From Okapia johnstoni (Eukaryota; Chordata; Mammalia; Artiodactyla; Giraffidae), in NCBI GenBank assembly GCA_024291935.2, contig CM044311.1, positions 30,136,001-30,200,000 of the forward strand: 64,000 nt of DNA, given 5' to 3'. Numbering within the stretch: the first letter of the stretch is position 1; every line of letters begins with the position of its first letter. A program made the position numbers and the translations under genes. Under the pieces are notes generated by a model, which saw only the letters and a list, made by a program, of their open reading frames with translations, did no database searches and was not told the DNA's origin. Positions 9,681-20,619 of the stretch are shown here, in pieces.

Positions 9681-10480
9681 CAGTCCTTATCTTTCTGAAT
9701 TTTTTCACTCAACATGAAAATGTATATAAGTGTTTTAAGTAAGGTAATATAATAACTCCCAATCTAATAAGCATGGTGGGGGGTGAGGAGCAGGGAAGAT
9801 AGGCGGAAAAATATCTATCATCTGGGGATTTCAGGAGAGGCTTCATAGAAGAAGCAGCAGTAAAGAATTTCAGACAGATGCTGAAGAACAAGGACAGTTA
9901 AAAGCATTCAATACATTTGCAGATTAAACAAATGAGCAAAAGAATGAAGAAATTTAACTAGAGGAGGTAAAGAGAGAGGAATTCAGGATGGAGAAGAACT
10001 TAAAGAAGTTCATAGAAACAGAGAAAGATTTAGAATTTCGTTCAGTAATGACAACATTATTAATTTTTATTCGTTCAAGCATTTAGTCACAAATCATGTG
10101 TTTTATACTCAGAACTACATGGTATGGGGAAAAATGAACAGAAAAAAACACCGTGAATTTAGTCACAGATCATGTGTTTTGTACCCAAACTGTAAATGGT
10201 ATAGGGAGATAAAGAACAAGAAAAAACACTATGTACTGACTGCATTTACAGTAGTTTGATGTGAAGAGGATTCAATGGTCAGGAGTGGACAAAGTAAGTT
10301 CAGTCTGAGTCACAAAGGATCTAGAATGCTAGGCTAAGGGCTTTGGACTTAATAGCAACTGGGATCCTTTGAATACTTTAAGGAGAAGAGCGGTATGACC
10401 CAGTTAAAGTCAGTTTGCCTAGATTTGTATATGAGATTAAGGAGGAGCTATAAAACAGGAAGTTTTTATGGATAGAGGGT
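9680..10480 (+). mobile_element. Old unassigned interspersed repeat
   Basis: The text order 'gggatttcaggagaggcttc', 'gaatgctaggctaagg', 'gctttggacttaatagcaac' resembles a long, old mammalian repeat family also seen at 46255-46640. I cannot name it safely. It contains the 76-bp tandem duplication at 10081-10232. Confidence 0.4.
10081..10232. repeat. 76-bp tandem duplication
   Basis: Two units, starting at 10081 and 10157, both open with ATTTAGTCACA and ATCATGTGTTTT and end in an A-rich 'aaaaaacac' block. They differ at scattered positions, so the duplication is not recent. Confidence 0.85.
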
Positions 10481-10621
10481 TGCCCTTACAGCCCTGGGGA
10501 AACCTGCATTGCTGAGCCAGAAATGAAAAGTCTAAGTGGATAGGATTTCTTATCTTTGGAATAGCAAATACAAAGGAGGCAATATTAATGAGGAAAGAAG
10601 ATGCTAAAATGAAGGTTACTG

Positions 10622-10974
10622 AGGGTGTGTTGGAGAAGACTCTTGAGAGTCCCTTGGACTACAAGGAGATCCAACCCGTCCATCCTAAAGGAAATCAGTC
10701 CTGAATATTCATTGGAAGGACTGATGCTGAAGCTGAAACTCCAATACTTTGGCTGACTCATTAGAAAAGACCCCAATGCTGGGAAAGATTGAGGGCAGGA
10801 GGAGAAGGGGAAGACAGAGGATGAGATGGTTGGATGGCATCACCGACTCAATGGACATGAGTTTGAGTAAACTCAGGGAGTTGATGATGGACAGGGAGGC
10901 CTGGCCTACTGCAGGCCATAGGGTCGCAGAGAGTCGGACATGACTAAGCAAGTGAACTGACTGACTGAACTGAA
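10622..10974 (+). mobile_element. BovB 3'-end fragment
   Basis: A 350-bp BovB tail, from 'agaagactcttgagagtccc' to the terminal (ACTGA)n-like repeats (actgactgactgaactgaa). A block of about 15 bp around 'gccacctgatgcgaagag' is missing near 10752. The open frames on both strands are non-functional. Confidence 0.92.
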
Positions 10975-11029
10975 GGTTTGTAGAAATTTCAGATTTTCTG
11001 AGGTTATAATATAGATGGTTCACTGGTTG

Positions 11030-11280
11030 GTATAGCTTATGATTAAAGCACAGGCTATGAGTCAAACAATCAGTTTAAGTGTCTTATCACCTCTGTTTAC
11101 TAGCTTGAGGACCGTAGATTAATGAATTACTTAATTTTTGTAAGCCTCAGTTCTCTCACGTATAAAATGTGCATAGCCAATACCATCTACCTCTCGGTAA
11201 TAGTTCAAGGATTAAAGATGATTATGCAAGTAAAGAACTTATCACAATTCCTGGCATAGAGTAAATGCTGAATAAATAGT
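11030..11280 (+). mobile_element. MIR element
   Basis: 'gattaaagcacaggctatga' (tRNA-derived head), then 'gcctcagttctctcacgtat', 'taaaatgtgcatagcc', 'caaggattaaagatgat' and 'tggcatagagtaaatgctga' follow the complete MIR order. It is old and diverged. Confidence 0.78.
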
Positions 11281-11296
11281 CAAGTGTTTCATGATA

Positions 11297-11519
11297 TGCT
11301 TCCCAGGTGGTCCTGTTGGTAAAAACCTGCTGCCAATGCAGAAGACTTAAAGACTCGGGTTTGATCCCTGGGTCAGGAAGACTTCCTGGAGGAGGGCATG
11401 GCAACCCATTTCCTGTATTCTTGCCTAGAGAATCCCATGGACAGAGGAGCCTGGTGGGCTACAGTCCATAGGGTCACAAAGAGTCAGACACGATTGAAGA
11501 AACTTAGCACTCACACTCG
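11297..11519 (+). mobile_element. Bov-tA SINE with TSD
   Basis: Full head and Bov-A body, with 'gtttgatccctgggtcagg' and an end at 'gaaacttagcactcacactc'. TTTCATGATA (11287-11296) and TTCCATGATA (11520-11529) form a 10-bp TSD with one mismatch. Confidence 0.93.
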
Positions 11520-11614
11520 TTCCATGATACACATGCAGACATGGCCATATGAACTCAGCAGTTTTGTCGACTTCTTCATTACTGCCAAGGGGACATTCTA
11601 AAAGCTATGCATTG

Positions 11615-12235
11615 TACATGGTTGTACAAGTCAGGGTCCAATTAGGATACAACAATCTCAGCAATTATTTGAACAGAGAGACTTTGATATAAATAGCTGT
11701 TTATTAGATATAAAGTTGTAGGCCTGGTAACTTAAAAGATAGGGAAGAATTCTGTTACTATGGAGTTAGCAATTCAGCAAGTCATTACCACTCCTGTGGC
11801 TGGGGGAAGAAAGAGAAGAGGCCAAAGTTTACTAACACTTGGAAGACTGGAAAATTTGGAGAAAGTGTGCTGCTTGCCTTTTTCTGGTGTCTCTGGACAG
11901 TCTTATGGGACTGAGACCCAGACCTCTGAGGAGGGTAACCTACAAGGCTGCTGACAGTGTTTCTGAGGGGGGACCGTAATGTAGTTAGCTCTGCAAGAGA
12001 AACAGAAAACTGCAAACTGGACTCAGCTGCTGAAACGGCAGGGAACTGCCACTGCTCAGGTTAAGTTCCCAAGAACTGGAAGTAACAAAGCCCTTATTCC
12101 TCAAGCTTTCTAGTCTCCCACTAGTGCCACTTATTGGCAGAACTTAACAGAGAGCTGTGGGCGAAATAGAAATGAAGCCAACAGAGTTGTAATTCCAACA
12201 TCTCACAGCAGAGTACAAAAAAAGTTGAGGGGCAA
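11615..12235. mobile_element. Possible old interspersed repeat
   Basis: The opening 'caagtcagggtccaattagg' and 'gaacagagagactttgatat' recall an old mammalian repeat, and the block is more GC-rich than its flanks. I cannot name the family. The two overlapping ORFs here (about 64 and 76 codons) show no domain. Confidence 0.3.
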
Positions 12236-12239
12236 TAGC

Positions 12240-13245
12240 TTACACTGTGGAATAAAATATTTTTGAAAATGGATAACATTTAAAAATATACCAAAATCAC
12301 CTTCTCAACTAAGTACATGATTTGGAATGAATTTTAATATGATTAAGGCTGTGATGGTGGAGTTAAACATGATGGTGGACTTTACTGTATTTTTGTTTGA
12401 TGGGTGAGATAGGCAAGTGATTTGAGGAATTGGGGAATTTGGGGAATCCTGTGGGGGGAGACAGGAGGTAGGGGAGGGGATGAGGCAGGTAATATTGGGA
12501 GATGTATGGCAATTGTTATAGGGTGAAAACTGGGGCAAAGAAAGTTCAGGTAAAAGTTATAATTAGGGGTTTTTCTGTGAAGTATGAAGTAAGTGTAGAG
12601 TAAAAAGAAAAGTGTTCAGAGATATTTATAGAATTACGTTTCTGAATATGTATTTATTTATGTACTTACTTAGCATCAAGGAGGTCTCCAGGTTCTAGCA
12701 AAATCAGCCAGAAAAGGTACAGTTATGTTAGAATTAAATACATTTATGTTAAAAATATAAGGTTAATTAGGTTAATGGATTTTCAAATTTTTATTATGTT
12801 AGCATGATTTTGGGGCATTGGGGATACTGGTGTAATTCATTGCTTATATCTATGAACATTGTTATCTCTTAAATTGCCATTTTTACTTAAAAAGTGAAAA
12901 CTAAAATAAACATACGCAATTCAAATTAGATGAAAATTTTGAACCATGTTTTAGAAGCCTCTAATATTATTTTGAGTCAATAATCAAATAAAATTTAAAA
13001 AATCAAAGTCAAATATTAAGGAGTAGATATTTTGAATACTTAAAATAGAATGAAAAATAGAAAATTACATTAAATTTTAGGAGATTAGAGATAAATAACT
13101 AAATAGAATGCATGATTCCTGATTCAATTTTGAATCAGACAAAGAAGACAAAATATTATGAAGATATTTAGCAAAGCCTGAATGTGGGTTATATATTAAA
13201 TAATACTGTAATACCAATACTAAACAGTCTGAATGTGATAATTAC
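12240..13245. other. No recognised feature
   Basis: Very AT-rich sequence with a G-rich patch at about 12,420-12,500. No repeat family or gene recognised. Confidence 0.4.
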
Positions 13246-13249
13246 ATTA

Positions 13250-13432
13250 TAGTTATATAGGAAAAGGCAGCCATGTTCAGGGTAACAAAGAACAAATATT
13301 AACAGATGAATAACAAATGTAAACAAATCGGTAAAATGCTTATGGATATTCATTGTATTTGTGTATTCATTGAGACTTTCCTGTGGCCCTGAAATTTTTC
13401 CAAATAAAAAGTTAATGAATAAGTAAAATAAA
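13250..13432 (+). mobile_element. Old L1M 3' end
   Basis: 'gatattcattgtatttgtg', 'tgaaatttttccaaataaaa' and 'agttaatgaataag' match the terminal layout of old L1M 3' ends (...GAAATTTTTCAAAATAAAAAGTT...). Confidence 0.55.
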
Positions 13433-13445
13433 AACTACACTTAAA

Positions 13446-13630
13446 CAGTAGATGATAAGGAATTCGCCTGTAATGCAAGAGACCCAGCTTCGATCCCTGG
13501 GTCCTGAATACCCCCTGAAGAAGAGAATGGCAACCCACTCCAGTATTCTTGCCTGGAGAATTCCATGGACAGATGAGCCTGAAGGGCCACAGTCTGTGAA
13601 ATTGCAAAGAGTCAGACAGGACTGAGTGAC

Positions 13631-13632
<2 letters not shown>
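13446..13632 (+). mobile_element. Bov-tA SINE
   Basis: The head lacks its first bases ('gataaggaattcgcctgtaa'). A complete Bov-A body follows, to 'cagacaggactgagtgac'. The A/C-rich 3' end runs directly into the (AC)n array, a common seeding site for microsatellites. Confidence 0.9.

Positions 13633-13673
<41 letters not shown>
13633..13673. repeat. (AC)n microsatellite, about 20 units
   Basis: An uninterrupted AC dinucleotide array at the 3' end of the preceding Bov-tA. Its complement gives spurious Cys-Val ORFs. It is likely length-polymorphic. Confidence 0.98.
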
Positions 13674-13675
<2 letters not shown>

Positions 13676-13679
13676 ACAC

Positions 13680-14835
13680 TTAAAGAGTAGTTAAAGGCAT
13701 TAAAGAAAATGCAAATAGAACAATTCTCATTATCATTTATTATTGCCTTTCATAAAATCATATGTTAAAAGTTAAAATTTTTATTTGTAAAATTAAGGTT
13801 TGTATTCTTATTAATTCCATTTTAGTTGTAAAATAAGGATGTTGTTATACAAAATCTTTTATGCTGATTCTAACCAATGTTTTGACATCTGTTATCTTAC
13901 AATGTAATACATCAGGAAATGAGATCTCTTCCAAATCTTGATTTTAAATACAACATAGTAGGTAGGTGATTCAAATGTCTAATATTCTCACTGTTTTAAC
14001 CAGGAAGTAATTTTGGAAGCAGAGCAATGTGGGTAAATTGAGAAAATATATTTTAGGGGGCTTATTTATTTTGTGGATTGGCTTTGGGGCAATTCAAACA
14101 ATTTTTCTAATTTTTCAATTATTCCACTGTAAACTGGTCATACTGAGAAACTACATCTTCTTTGGCCACTAGAACGCCATTTTGTCCTATGATTTCATAC
14201 TTCACAGATCTCTACTCCAGTGGTTTAAGAATAAAACTGATTTTTTCTATCATCTAGAGAATTATATGGAAAAATGTCGCTCTAAACATAAACACAAAAG
14301 AAGGTGATGTTCCTGTTAGAAGAATCTAAGTGCAATATTTCACACTGCTAAAACAATCGTCTGATTTATAATTTAACTTAAGCTTCACTCATACTTTTCT
14401 AAAATAATAATAATAATAATAATAATGGTAAGTGTGGTATAAATTCCTACAAATCAAAGTTAGAAGGTTGAAATGTATTCTTCGTGCAAAAAATAATTTA
14501 GTTGTGAAGGGAGTGACAATTTTGTCTAATACTTCACTAATTGTTGAAGTATTTATATAAAGATATGTTTGAAATATAAGTTACTTGAGAACTACTAATA
14601 TGTTATCTAATGTTAAATCAATGACATCATTTGAAAATTATTTTTGAAATATTTATATGAAAATAAATCTCTTGGTAGTGTGTAGGTCTCAGAGTCAGGA
14701 GTCTCATTTTTTAGTGGGAAAAGAAAGAGGAAAAATAATATTAAAAATAAATAAAATATTCCTCAGACAATATCACATTAACAAACTCTTTAAAATCCAT
14801 TCGAATAATATCAAGAATGAAAACAGGTTGCGGGT
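13680..14835. other. No recognised gene; includes (AAT)n at 14402-14426
   Basis: AT-rich sequence without recognised repeats, except a trinucleotide (AAT)8-like tract at 14402-14426. No meaningful ORF. Confidence 0.45.
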
Positions 14836-14926
14836 TTTCTGAGTCAGATTAGAAAACCCTCAATCAAGACTGGGAGTTGATTGTAGAACAGACCATGGAA
14901 TCCTTATTGCCAAACTCAGAATTAAA

Positions 14927-15373
14927 TTGAAGAAAGTGGGAAAAACCACTAGACCATTCAGGTATGACCTAAATCAAATCCCTTACGATTATATAGTGGA
15001 AGTGACAAATAGATTCAAGGGATTAGATCTGTTAGACAGAGTGCCTGAAGAACTATGGGTGGAGGTTCATGACATTGTACAGGAGGCAGAGATCAAGAAC
15101 ATCTCCAAGAAAAAGAAATGCAAAAAGGCAAAATGGTTGTCTGAGGAGGCCTTACAAATAGCTATGAGTAGAAGAAAAGCAAAAGGCAAAGGAGAAAAGG
15201 AAAGATATACCCATTTGAATGCAGAGTTCCAAAGAATAGCAAGGAGAGATAAGAAAGCCTTCCTCAGTGATCAGTGCAAAGAAATAGAGGAAAACAATAG
15301 AATGGGAAAGACTAGAGATCTCTTCAAGAAAATTATTCCAAAGGAACATCTCATGCAAAAATGGGCACAATAA
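14927..15373 (+). pseudogene. BovB endonuclease-RT linker fragment
   Basis: A 148-codon open stretch, the longest BovB ORF in this copy. It is Lys/Arg-rich, with a KKKKCKKAKWLSEEALQIA motif in the middle, and corresponds to the linker between endonuclease and RT palm. A short deletion near 15330-15345 shifts the frame into the next piece (15361-15621). It is decayed retrotransposon coding sequence, not a host gene. Confidence 0.85.
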
Positions 15374-15888
15374 AGGACAGAAATGGTATGGACCTAACAG
15401 AAGCAGAAGATATTAAGAAGATGTGGCAAGAATATACAGAGGAACTATACAAAAAAGATCTTCACAACCCAGATAATCACGATGGTATGATCACTCACCT
15501 AGAGCCAGACATCCTGGAATACGAAGTCAAGTGGGCCTTAGGAAGCATCACTATGAACAAAGTTAGTGGAGGTGATGGATTCCAGTTGAGCTATTTCAAA
15601 TCAGAAAAGATGATGCTGTGAAAGTGCTGCACTCAATATGTCAGCAAATTTGGAAAACTGAGCAGTGGCCATAGGACTGGAAAAGGTCACTTTTCATTCT
15701 AATCCCAAAGAAAAGAAATGCCAAAAAATGTTCAGACTACCCCACAATTGCACTCGTCTCACACTATAGCAAAGTAATGGTCAAAATTCTCCAAGCCAGG
15801 CTTCAACAGTATGTGAACCCTGAACTTCTGTTGTTCAAGCTGGATTTAGAAAAGGCAGAGAAACCAGAGATCAAATTGCCAACATCCA

Positions 15889-16254
15889 TTGGATCATCAA
15901 AAAAGCAAGAGAGTCCAGAAAAACATCTACGTCTGGTTTATTTACTATGCCAAAGCCTTTGACTGTGTGGACCACAACAAACTATGGAAAATTGTAAAAG
16001 AAATGGGAATACCTGACCACCTGACCTGCCTCCTAAGAAATCTATATGCAGATCAAGAAGCAACAGTGAGCATTGGACATGGAAGAGCAGATTGGTTCCA
16101 AATAGGGAAAGGAGTATGTCAAGGCCTGCTTATTTAACTTATATGCAGAGTAGATCACGAGAAACGCTGGGCTAGAAGAAGCACAAGCTTGAATCAAGAT
16201 TGCCGGGAGAAATATCAATAACCTCAGATGTGCAGATGACACCACCCTCATGGC
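15889..16254 (+). pseudogene. BovB RT core fragment, frameshifted
   Basis: The RT motif-A region reads YYAKAFDCVDHNKL (about 15945-15985), followed by the LTCLLRNLYADQEATV segment. At about 16123-16130 a small deletion removes the usual motif-B lead-in, and the frame ends at QGLLI. The motif-C aspartates survive nearby as CADDTTL at about 16226-16246. Frame breaks make it non-functional. Confidence 0.85.
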
Positions 16255-16996
16255 AGAAAGTGAAGAACAACTGAAGAACTTCCTGATGAAAGTGAAAGAG
16301 GAGAGTGAAGAAGTTGGCTTAAAACTCAATATTCAGATAACTAAGATCATGGCATCTGGTCCCATCACTTCATGGCAAATAGATGGGGAAACAGTGGAAA
16401 AAGTGACTGTATTTTTTTTTTTTGGCTCCAAAATCACTGCAGATGGTGACTGCAGCCATGAAATTAAAAGACGCTTGCTCCTTGGAAGAAAAGCTATGAC
16501 CAGTGTAGGCAGCATATTAAAAAGCAGAGACATTATTTTGCCAACAAAGGTCTGTCAAATCAAAGCTATGGTTTTTTCAATAGTCATCTATGGACGTGAG
16601 AGTTGGACTATAAGGAAAGCTGAGAGCCAAGGAATTGATGCTTTTGAATTGTAGTGTTGGAAAAGACTCTTGAGAATCCCTTGGTCTGCAAGGAGATCCA
16701 ACCAGTCCATCCTAAACAAAATCAGTCCTGAATATTTGTTGGAACAACTGATGCTGAAGCTGAAACTTCAATCCTTTGGCCACCTGATGTGAAGAGCTGA
16801 CTCACTGGAAAAGACCCTGATGCTGGGAAAGATTGAAGGTAGGAGAAGGGAATGACAGAGGATGAGATTGTTGGATGGCATCGCTGACTCAATGGACTTG
16901 AGTTTGGGTGGGCTCCAGGAGTTCGTGTTGGACAGGGAGGCCTGGAATGCTGCAGTCCATAGGGTCACAAACCGTCGGACACGACTGAGCCACTGA

Positions 16997-17161
16997 ACTG
17001 AACTTATCAGATTATATATTCCTTTGTTCCCTTTCAAGTATTTAAAATTTAAAATTTAAAATTAAATTATAAAATTAAAAATTAATTTATAAAATTTATA
17101 AAATTTAAAATTATAAATACTTGAAAGGGAATAAAGGAATATATAATCTGATAAGTTCAGT
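16997..17161. repeat. 165-bp near-perfect palindrome at the BovB 3' end
   Basis: The 48-bp arms 16997-17044 and 17114-17161 are reverse complements at 47 of 48 positions. The one difference is G at 17026 against the A expected from the opposite arm. They enclose 69 bp made only of A and T. The outermost 7 bases of the left arm (ACTGAAC) belong to the BovB tail; the rest is flanking DNA. So the right arm looks like an inverted copy made after or during insertion. It could extrude as a cruciform. Confidence 0.97.
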
Positions 17162-17164
17162 AAA

Positions 17165-18515
17165 CATTAATCTTCATTTGTGAGAATAAAACATCCTTTA
17201 GGTGGTTGTATTACATTTAATCTAACATGCACACAAATGTACATTTTCCATTATATTTCACTTTCCTTATTTGTCCTTCCCTTTCCACATAACCTCATTG
17301 CTAGAGAAATGTAAACCTTCTCAAAAGGAAAATGAGTTTTCTTTTTTTTAAAGCATGCTAGGAAAATAATGACTTGAAAAAGGAATGCAAAAGTCCATGA
17401 AAAACTGGGGCCAAAAAATCTTATTAAAAATACCTGTTAGCTGTGAAGTTTACTGGTCCAATAACCACCAGTTTGTGCCTCACTCAGTTTAAAGATAGAA
17501 CATTGCATCATTTTTGAACCACTAGCATACCTACCCTTGACTCATCCCCTTACTCCTCCTCAGACCTAACTCCTGAACTATTTTCTGTTCATGACTCTCT
17601 CTGTTTGATTTATAATTTTACAATATGTGTTTGTACTCCTACAAACTGAAGCGTTTTAGAATTGAGTGTTTAGCAGGAACTACGTTTTCTTGCTGCTTTC
17701 TTTTTTAAAGGGAAGATGTTCTGTTCCTATTGAAGTGATCCCAAGCTCTGTTAGCTGATAATTAACAGGTTGAAGTACCTGACAGTTTTGCAACATGAAG
17801 GTACAAGCAGGTAGCAGTTATTTCCAAGCCATCACATTTTGCTCAGAAAAATTCTATTTTTACCACAAACATACAGGCATGGGGCTCAGAGTGGTGGTTT
17901 CAAACTGTGTCTAAGCAGAATTCTTGAACAGAAGTAACCACCCAAATTGCAAGCATTTTTTCAGACTCTACAGATGCTTAGAAATAGCATGGCATGATCA
18001 ATTGGAGTAATATTGTTTCTGGAGCAGTTAGATTATTTTGAATTTCAAGAAAATACAGGAAAAGATTAAGCCTTAAGACTTTAACAGTGCCTAAAGTGTA
18101 GTAAAAACATATGCATTAACTTGATCATAAATTTAGCTGTTAAAAGGCTTTTGTTAAACAAAATTAATTTGTAGTTGTCTGTATATTTCCACCCTTATGA
18201 ATTCTAAATCAATTTTATTAGTCAGAACTCTTAATTCACTTGTAAGAGTCAGAAATCCATCTTGCATGGCTTAAGTGTTTAAGGAAGAGGAAGGGTTGAA
18301 TGTTCACATAATTAACAGTCTAGAAGTACGATGATTTCAACCATAAATGCATAGTCAGGCACTGAAAACACTGGGAAACCATCTCTCTCCATCTGTCAGC
18401 TCAACATCTCTGTCATGTCATCTTTATGAAGAATTTTTTAATAGGGTGGCAACAGTGGCCCCACAAAAGCTCCAGGATTCCTGTTCTAAGCTCCTGAAGG
18501 AAGGAACTCTACTTT
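17165..18515. other. No recognised feature
   Basis: AT-rich sequence with no repeat family recognised and no ORF of interest. Confidence 0.4.
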
Positions 18516-18521
18516 CTCAAT

Positions 18522-18658
18522 GAAAATGAAAGTGAAGTCGCTCGGTCGTGTCCGACTCTTTTCGACCCCACGGACTATACAGTTCATGGAATTCTCCAGG
18601 CCAGAATACTGGAGTGGGTAGCCATTCCCTTCTCCAGGAGATCTTCCCAACCCACTAA
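18522..18658 (-). mobile_element. Bov-A SINE body, headless
   Basis: 'gaaagtgaagtcgctcggtc', 'gtgtccgactcttttcgacc' and 'attctccaggccagaatact' give a reversed Bov-A body. The sequence leaves the family after 'gatcttcccaaccca', so the tRNA-derived head is absent. Confidence 0.88.
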
Positions 18659-18659
18659 C

Positions 18660-19265
18660 TGGAGGCTCCCTTTTTGTGGAATGTGCATCCTTGAACCAGT
18701 GTAGCCACAAGGTGCTCAGTTTGGCTCAGTCAGGCTCATGCGCCCACTTACTAACAGAATGCAAGTCTCAGGACAGTAGGATCTTAATCTTACATAATTT
18801 TGTATACTAACAGGTTAGTATAAATGAAAGTTACTTAATTTGTGTTTATTGAGTCAATCGTCTTCATTCTTTAGGTCTTAGTTTCCACCACATTAAATGA
18901 AGAGTTACGACTAGCAATTCAATGTGTATTTAGAGTGGTCCCCAGGTCATAATGATGTACTTTCATTGTTCAAATTCACCATTTTTTTAAAGTATTGAAA
19001 AATTACAAGGAGAAAGTAAAAAATGAATTGCATGATTAAAGATTTAGAGCTAGTTACACTAGAAGAAATATGAATGAAAATATTTTTCTGTCTCTTTATT
19101 AATTCCTTATGCCTTCCCATTTTTAATGACATTGCTCTTCACATCAAGGATACCTTTCTTTTTATGTGGTTTCTAGCTACCCTGTGACCACCTAGAAATG
19201 CCCTGGTCCAGTTCTACACATTGTCGACTTTTTCCTTCCCTCAGGTTCTTACCTTTTTCTCTCTT
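18660..19265. other. No recognised feature
   Basis: AT-rich sequence between two SINEs. No gene or repeat identified. Confidence 0.4.
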
Positions 19266-19267
19266 GC

Positions 19268-19472
19268 CAGGTAGTGGTAGAGAACTCACCTGCCAACTCA
19301 GGAGACATAAGCTATGCAGGTTTGATCCCTGGGTCGGGAAGATCCCCTGGAGAAGGAAATGACAACCCACTCCAGTATTCTTGCCTGGGAAATCCCATGG
19401 ACAAGGGAGCCTAGAGGGCTACAGTCCATGGAGTCCCAAATAATCGGACACAACTGAAGCAACTTAGCACAT
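19268..19472 (+). mobile_element. Bov-tA SINE
   Basis: The head is slightly truncated ('ccaggtagtggtagagaact'). B-box-like 'gtttgatccctgggtcgg' and a full Bov-A body follow, ending 'gaagcaacttagcac'. No clear TSD. Confidence 0.9.
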
Positions 19473-19710
19473 TGTTTAATCTTAACCAAACACCTTCCCT
19501 TCTCTATTAGGTAGAGTTGATGACAGCCTTCTCTGGAGAAAATGTTTCTACTGCCTTTGTTTTACCAAGATGATGTTGCTCCCTGCAGGAATTCTCATTA
19601 CCCAGCAGCATGGAAATTTTGTGCATCAGTGAAAAATTATGGGTCTAGATTGGACCTCAAAGCAGCTCATTTCCAATAATTTGGCTATTAGTAAAACACT
19701 GTGCTCTCAT
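19473..19710. other. No recognised feature
   Basis: Short unassigned interval between two oppositely oriented Bov-tA copies. Confidence 0.4.
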
Positions 19711-19718
19711 TAGGAGAC

Positions 19719-19932
19719 CATGCATGCCTTCTCAGTCACTCAGTTGTGTCCCACTTTTTATCACTCCATGGACCATAGGCTGTCAGGCTCCTCTGTCCAT
19801 GGGATTCTCCAGGCAAGAATACTGGAGTGGGTAGCCATTCCCTTCTCCAGAGGATCTTCTCGACCCAGGGATAGAACCCAGGTCTCCTGCATTGGCAGGT
19901 GGATTCTTTACCACTGAGCCACCTGGGAAGCC
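19719..19932 (-). mobile_element. Bov-tA SINE with TSD
   Basis: A complete element in reverse. The Bov-A body starts near 19726, and the tRNA-derived head ends 'actgagccacctgggaagcc' at 19932. TAGGAGAC occurs at 19711-19718 and 19933-19940 as an exact 8-bp TSD. Confidence 0.94.
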
Positions 19933-19940
19933 TAGGAGAC

Positions 19941-20410
19941 AATAGGCTAACTCAAATTTACCAATCAGTCATGGTTTTACCTGCCTCTGACCAATTTCAG
20001 CCACTGCTATCAGAAGTAGTAGCTATACCCATAAATGAGGTGGATAATTAAAATTATATTCAAATATTATCTGAAAATTATTATGTACTAGCATCTTGCT
20101 AAAGATTTTGTGTTATTAATTGTTTATGATAAGATGGTTAGTAAGGATTATCAATAGTACCTTAAAGATGCATCTAAGATCTATTAGGATGTTACACAAT
20201 TCACCTGAGTTTACTTGGCCATAACGAGAAAGCTGAATTCATTTGAACCCAGCTTTCTGGTTGGCAATCCTATGCTCTTTGTCTTTGTCCTGTACTGTTT
20301 ACCTTCAATTCAGATGAGTTTTCTTTTTAATTGCATTTCTGAATGTAATATTTTATACATACAAAAGATGTGTTAAATTCAGCTGAGTACTAGAAAACGT
20401 TTTTATTGTT
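19941..20410. other. No recognised feature
   Basis: AT-rich unassigned sequence. Confidence 0.4.
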
Positions 20411-20411
20411 A

Positions 20412-20618
20412 TCGTGGTCTTTTAGCTCTAAGTTGTGTTCAACTCTTTTGCAACCCCATGGCCTATATCACTCACCAGGCTCCTCTGTCCATGGAATTCT
20501 CCAGGTAAAATACTGGAGTGGGTTGCCATTCCCTTCTCCAAGGGATTTTCCTGGGATTGAACCCACATCTCCTGCTTGGCAGGCAGATTCTTTACCACTG
20601 AACCACCAGGGAAGCCCT
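20412..20618 (-). mobile_element. Bov-tA SINE
   Basis: Reverse Bov-tA: 'gttgtgttcaactcttttgc' and 'attctccaggtaaaatactg', ending 'ccaccagggaagccctg'. A few short deletions lie in the middle of the head region (20,550-20,580). Confidence 0.92.
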
Positions 20619-20619
20619 G

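Larger units (their letters stand above)
14840..17004 (+). mobile_element. BovB (RTE) LINE, 5'-truncated, degenerate
   Basis: A 2.2-kb BovB copy. It starts at the C-terminus of the endonuclease (a DCRTDH version of the catalytic SDH region, about 14878-14900). It continues through the linker, the reverse transcriptase (RT) and the thumb/C-terminal region to the usual tail ending 'cggacacgactgagccactga'. The single ORF is broken into at least four pieces. BovB is an RTE-clade non-LTR retrotransposon abundant in ruminants; this copy cannot encode an active protein. Its 3' terminus lies inside the palindrome 16997-17161. Confidence 0.95.

Noticed and set aside
13350..13679. Minus-strand ORFs of 109 and 86 codons with Cys-Val repeats
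   Set aside because: They are translations of the (AC)n microsatellite and the adjoining Bov-tA, not genes.
14927..16654. Series of long plus ORFs that look like reverse transcriptase
   Set aside because: Rejected as a host gene or a defence-type reverse transcriptase: the motifs, order and 3' tail are those of BovB, with frame breaks.
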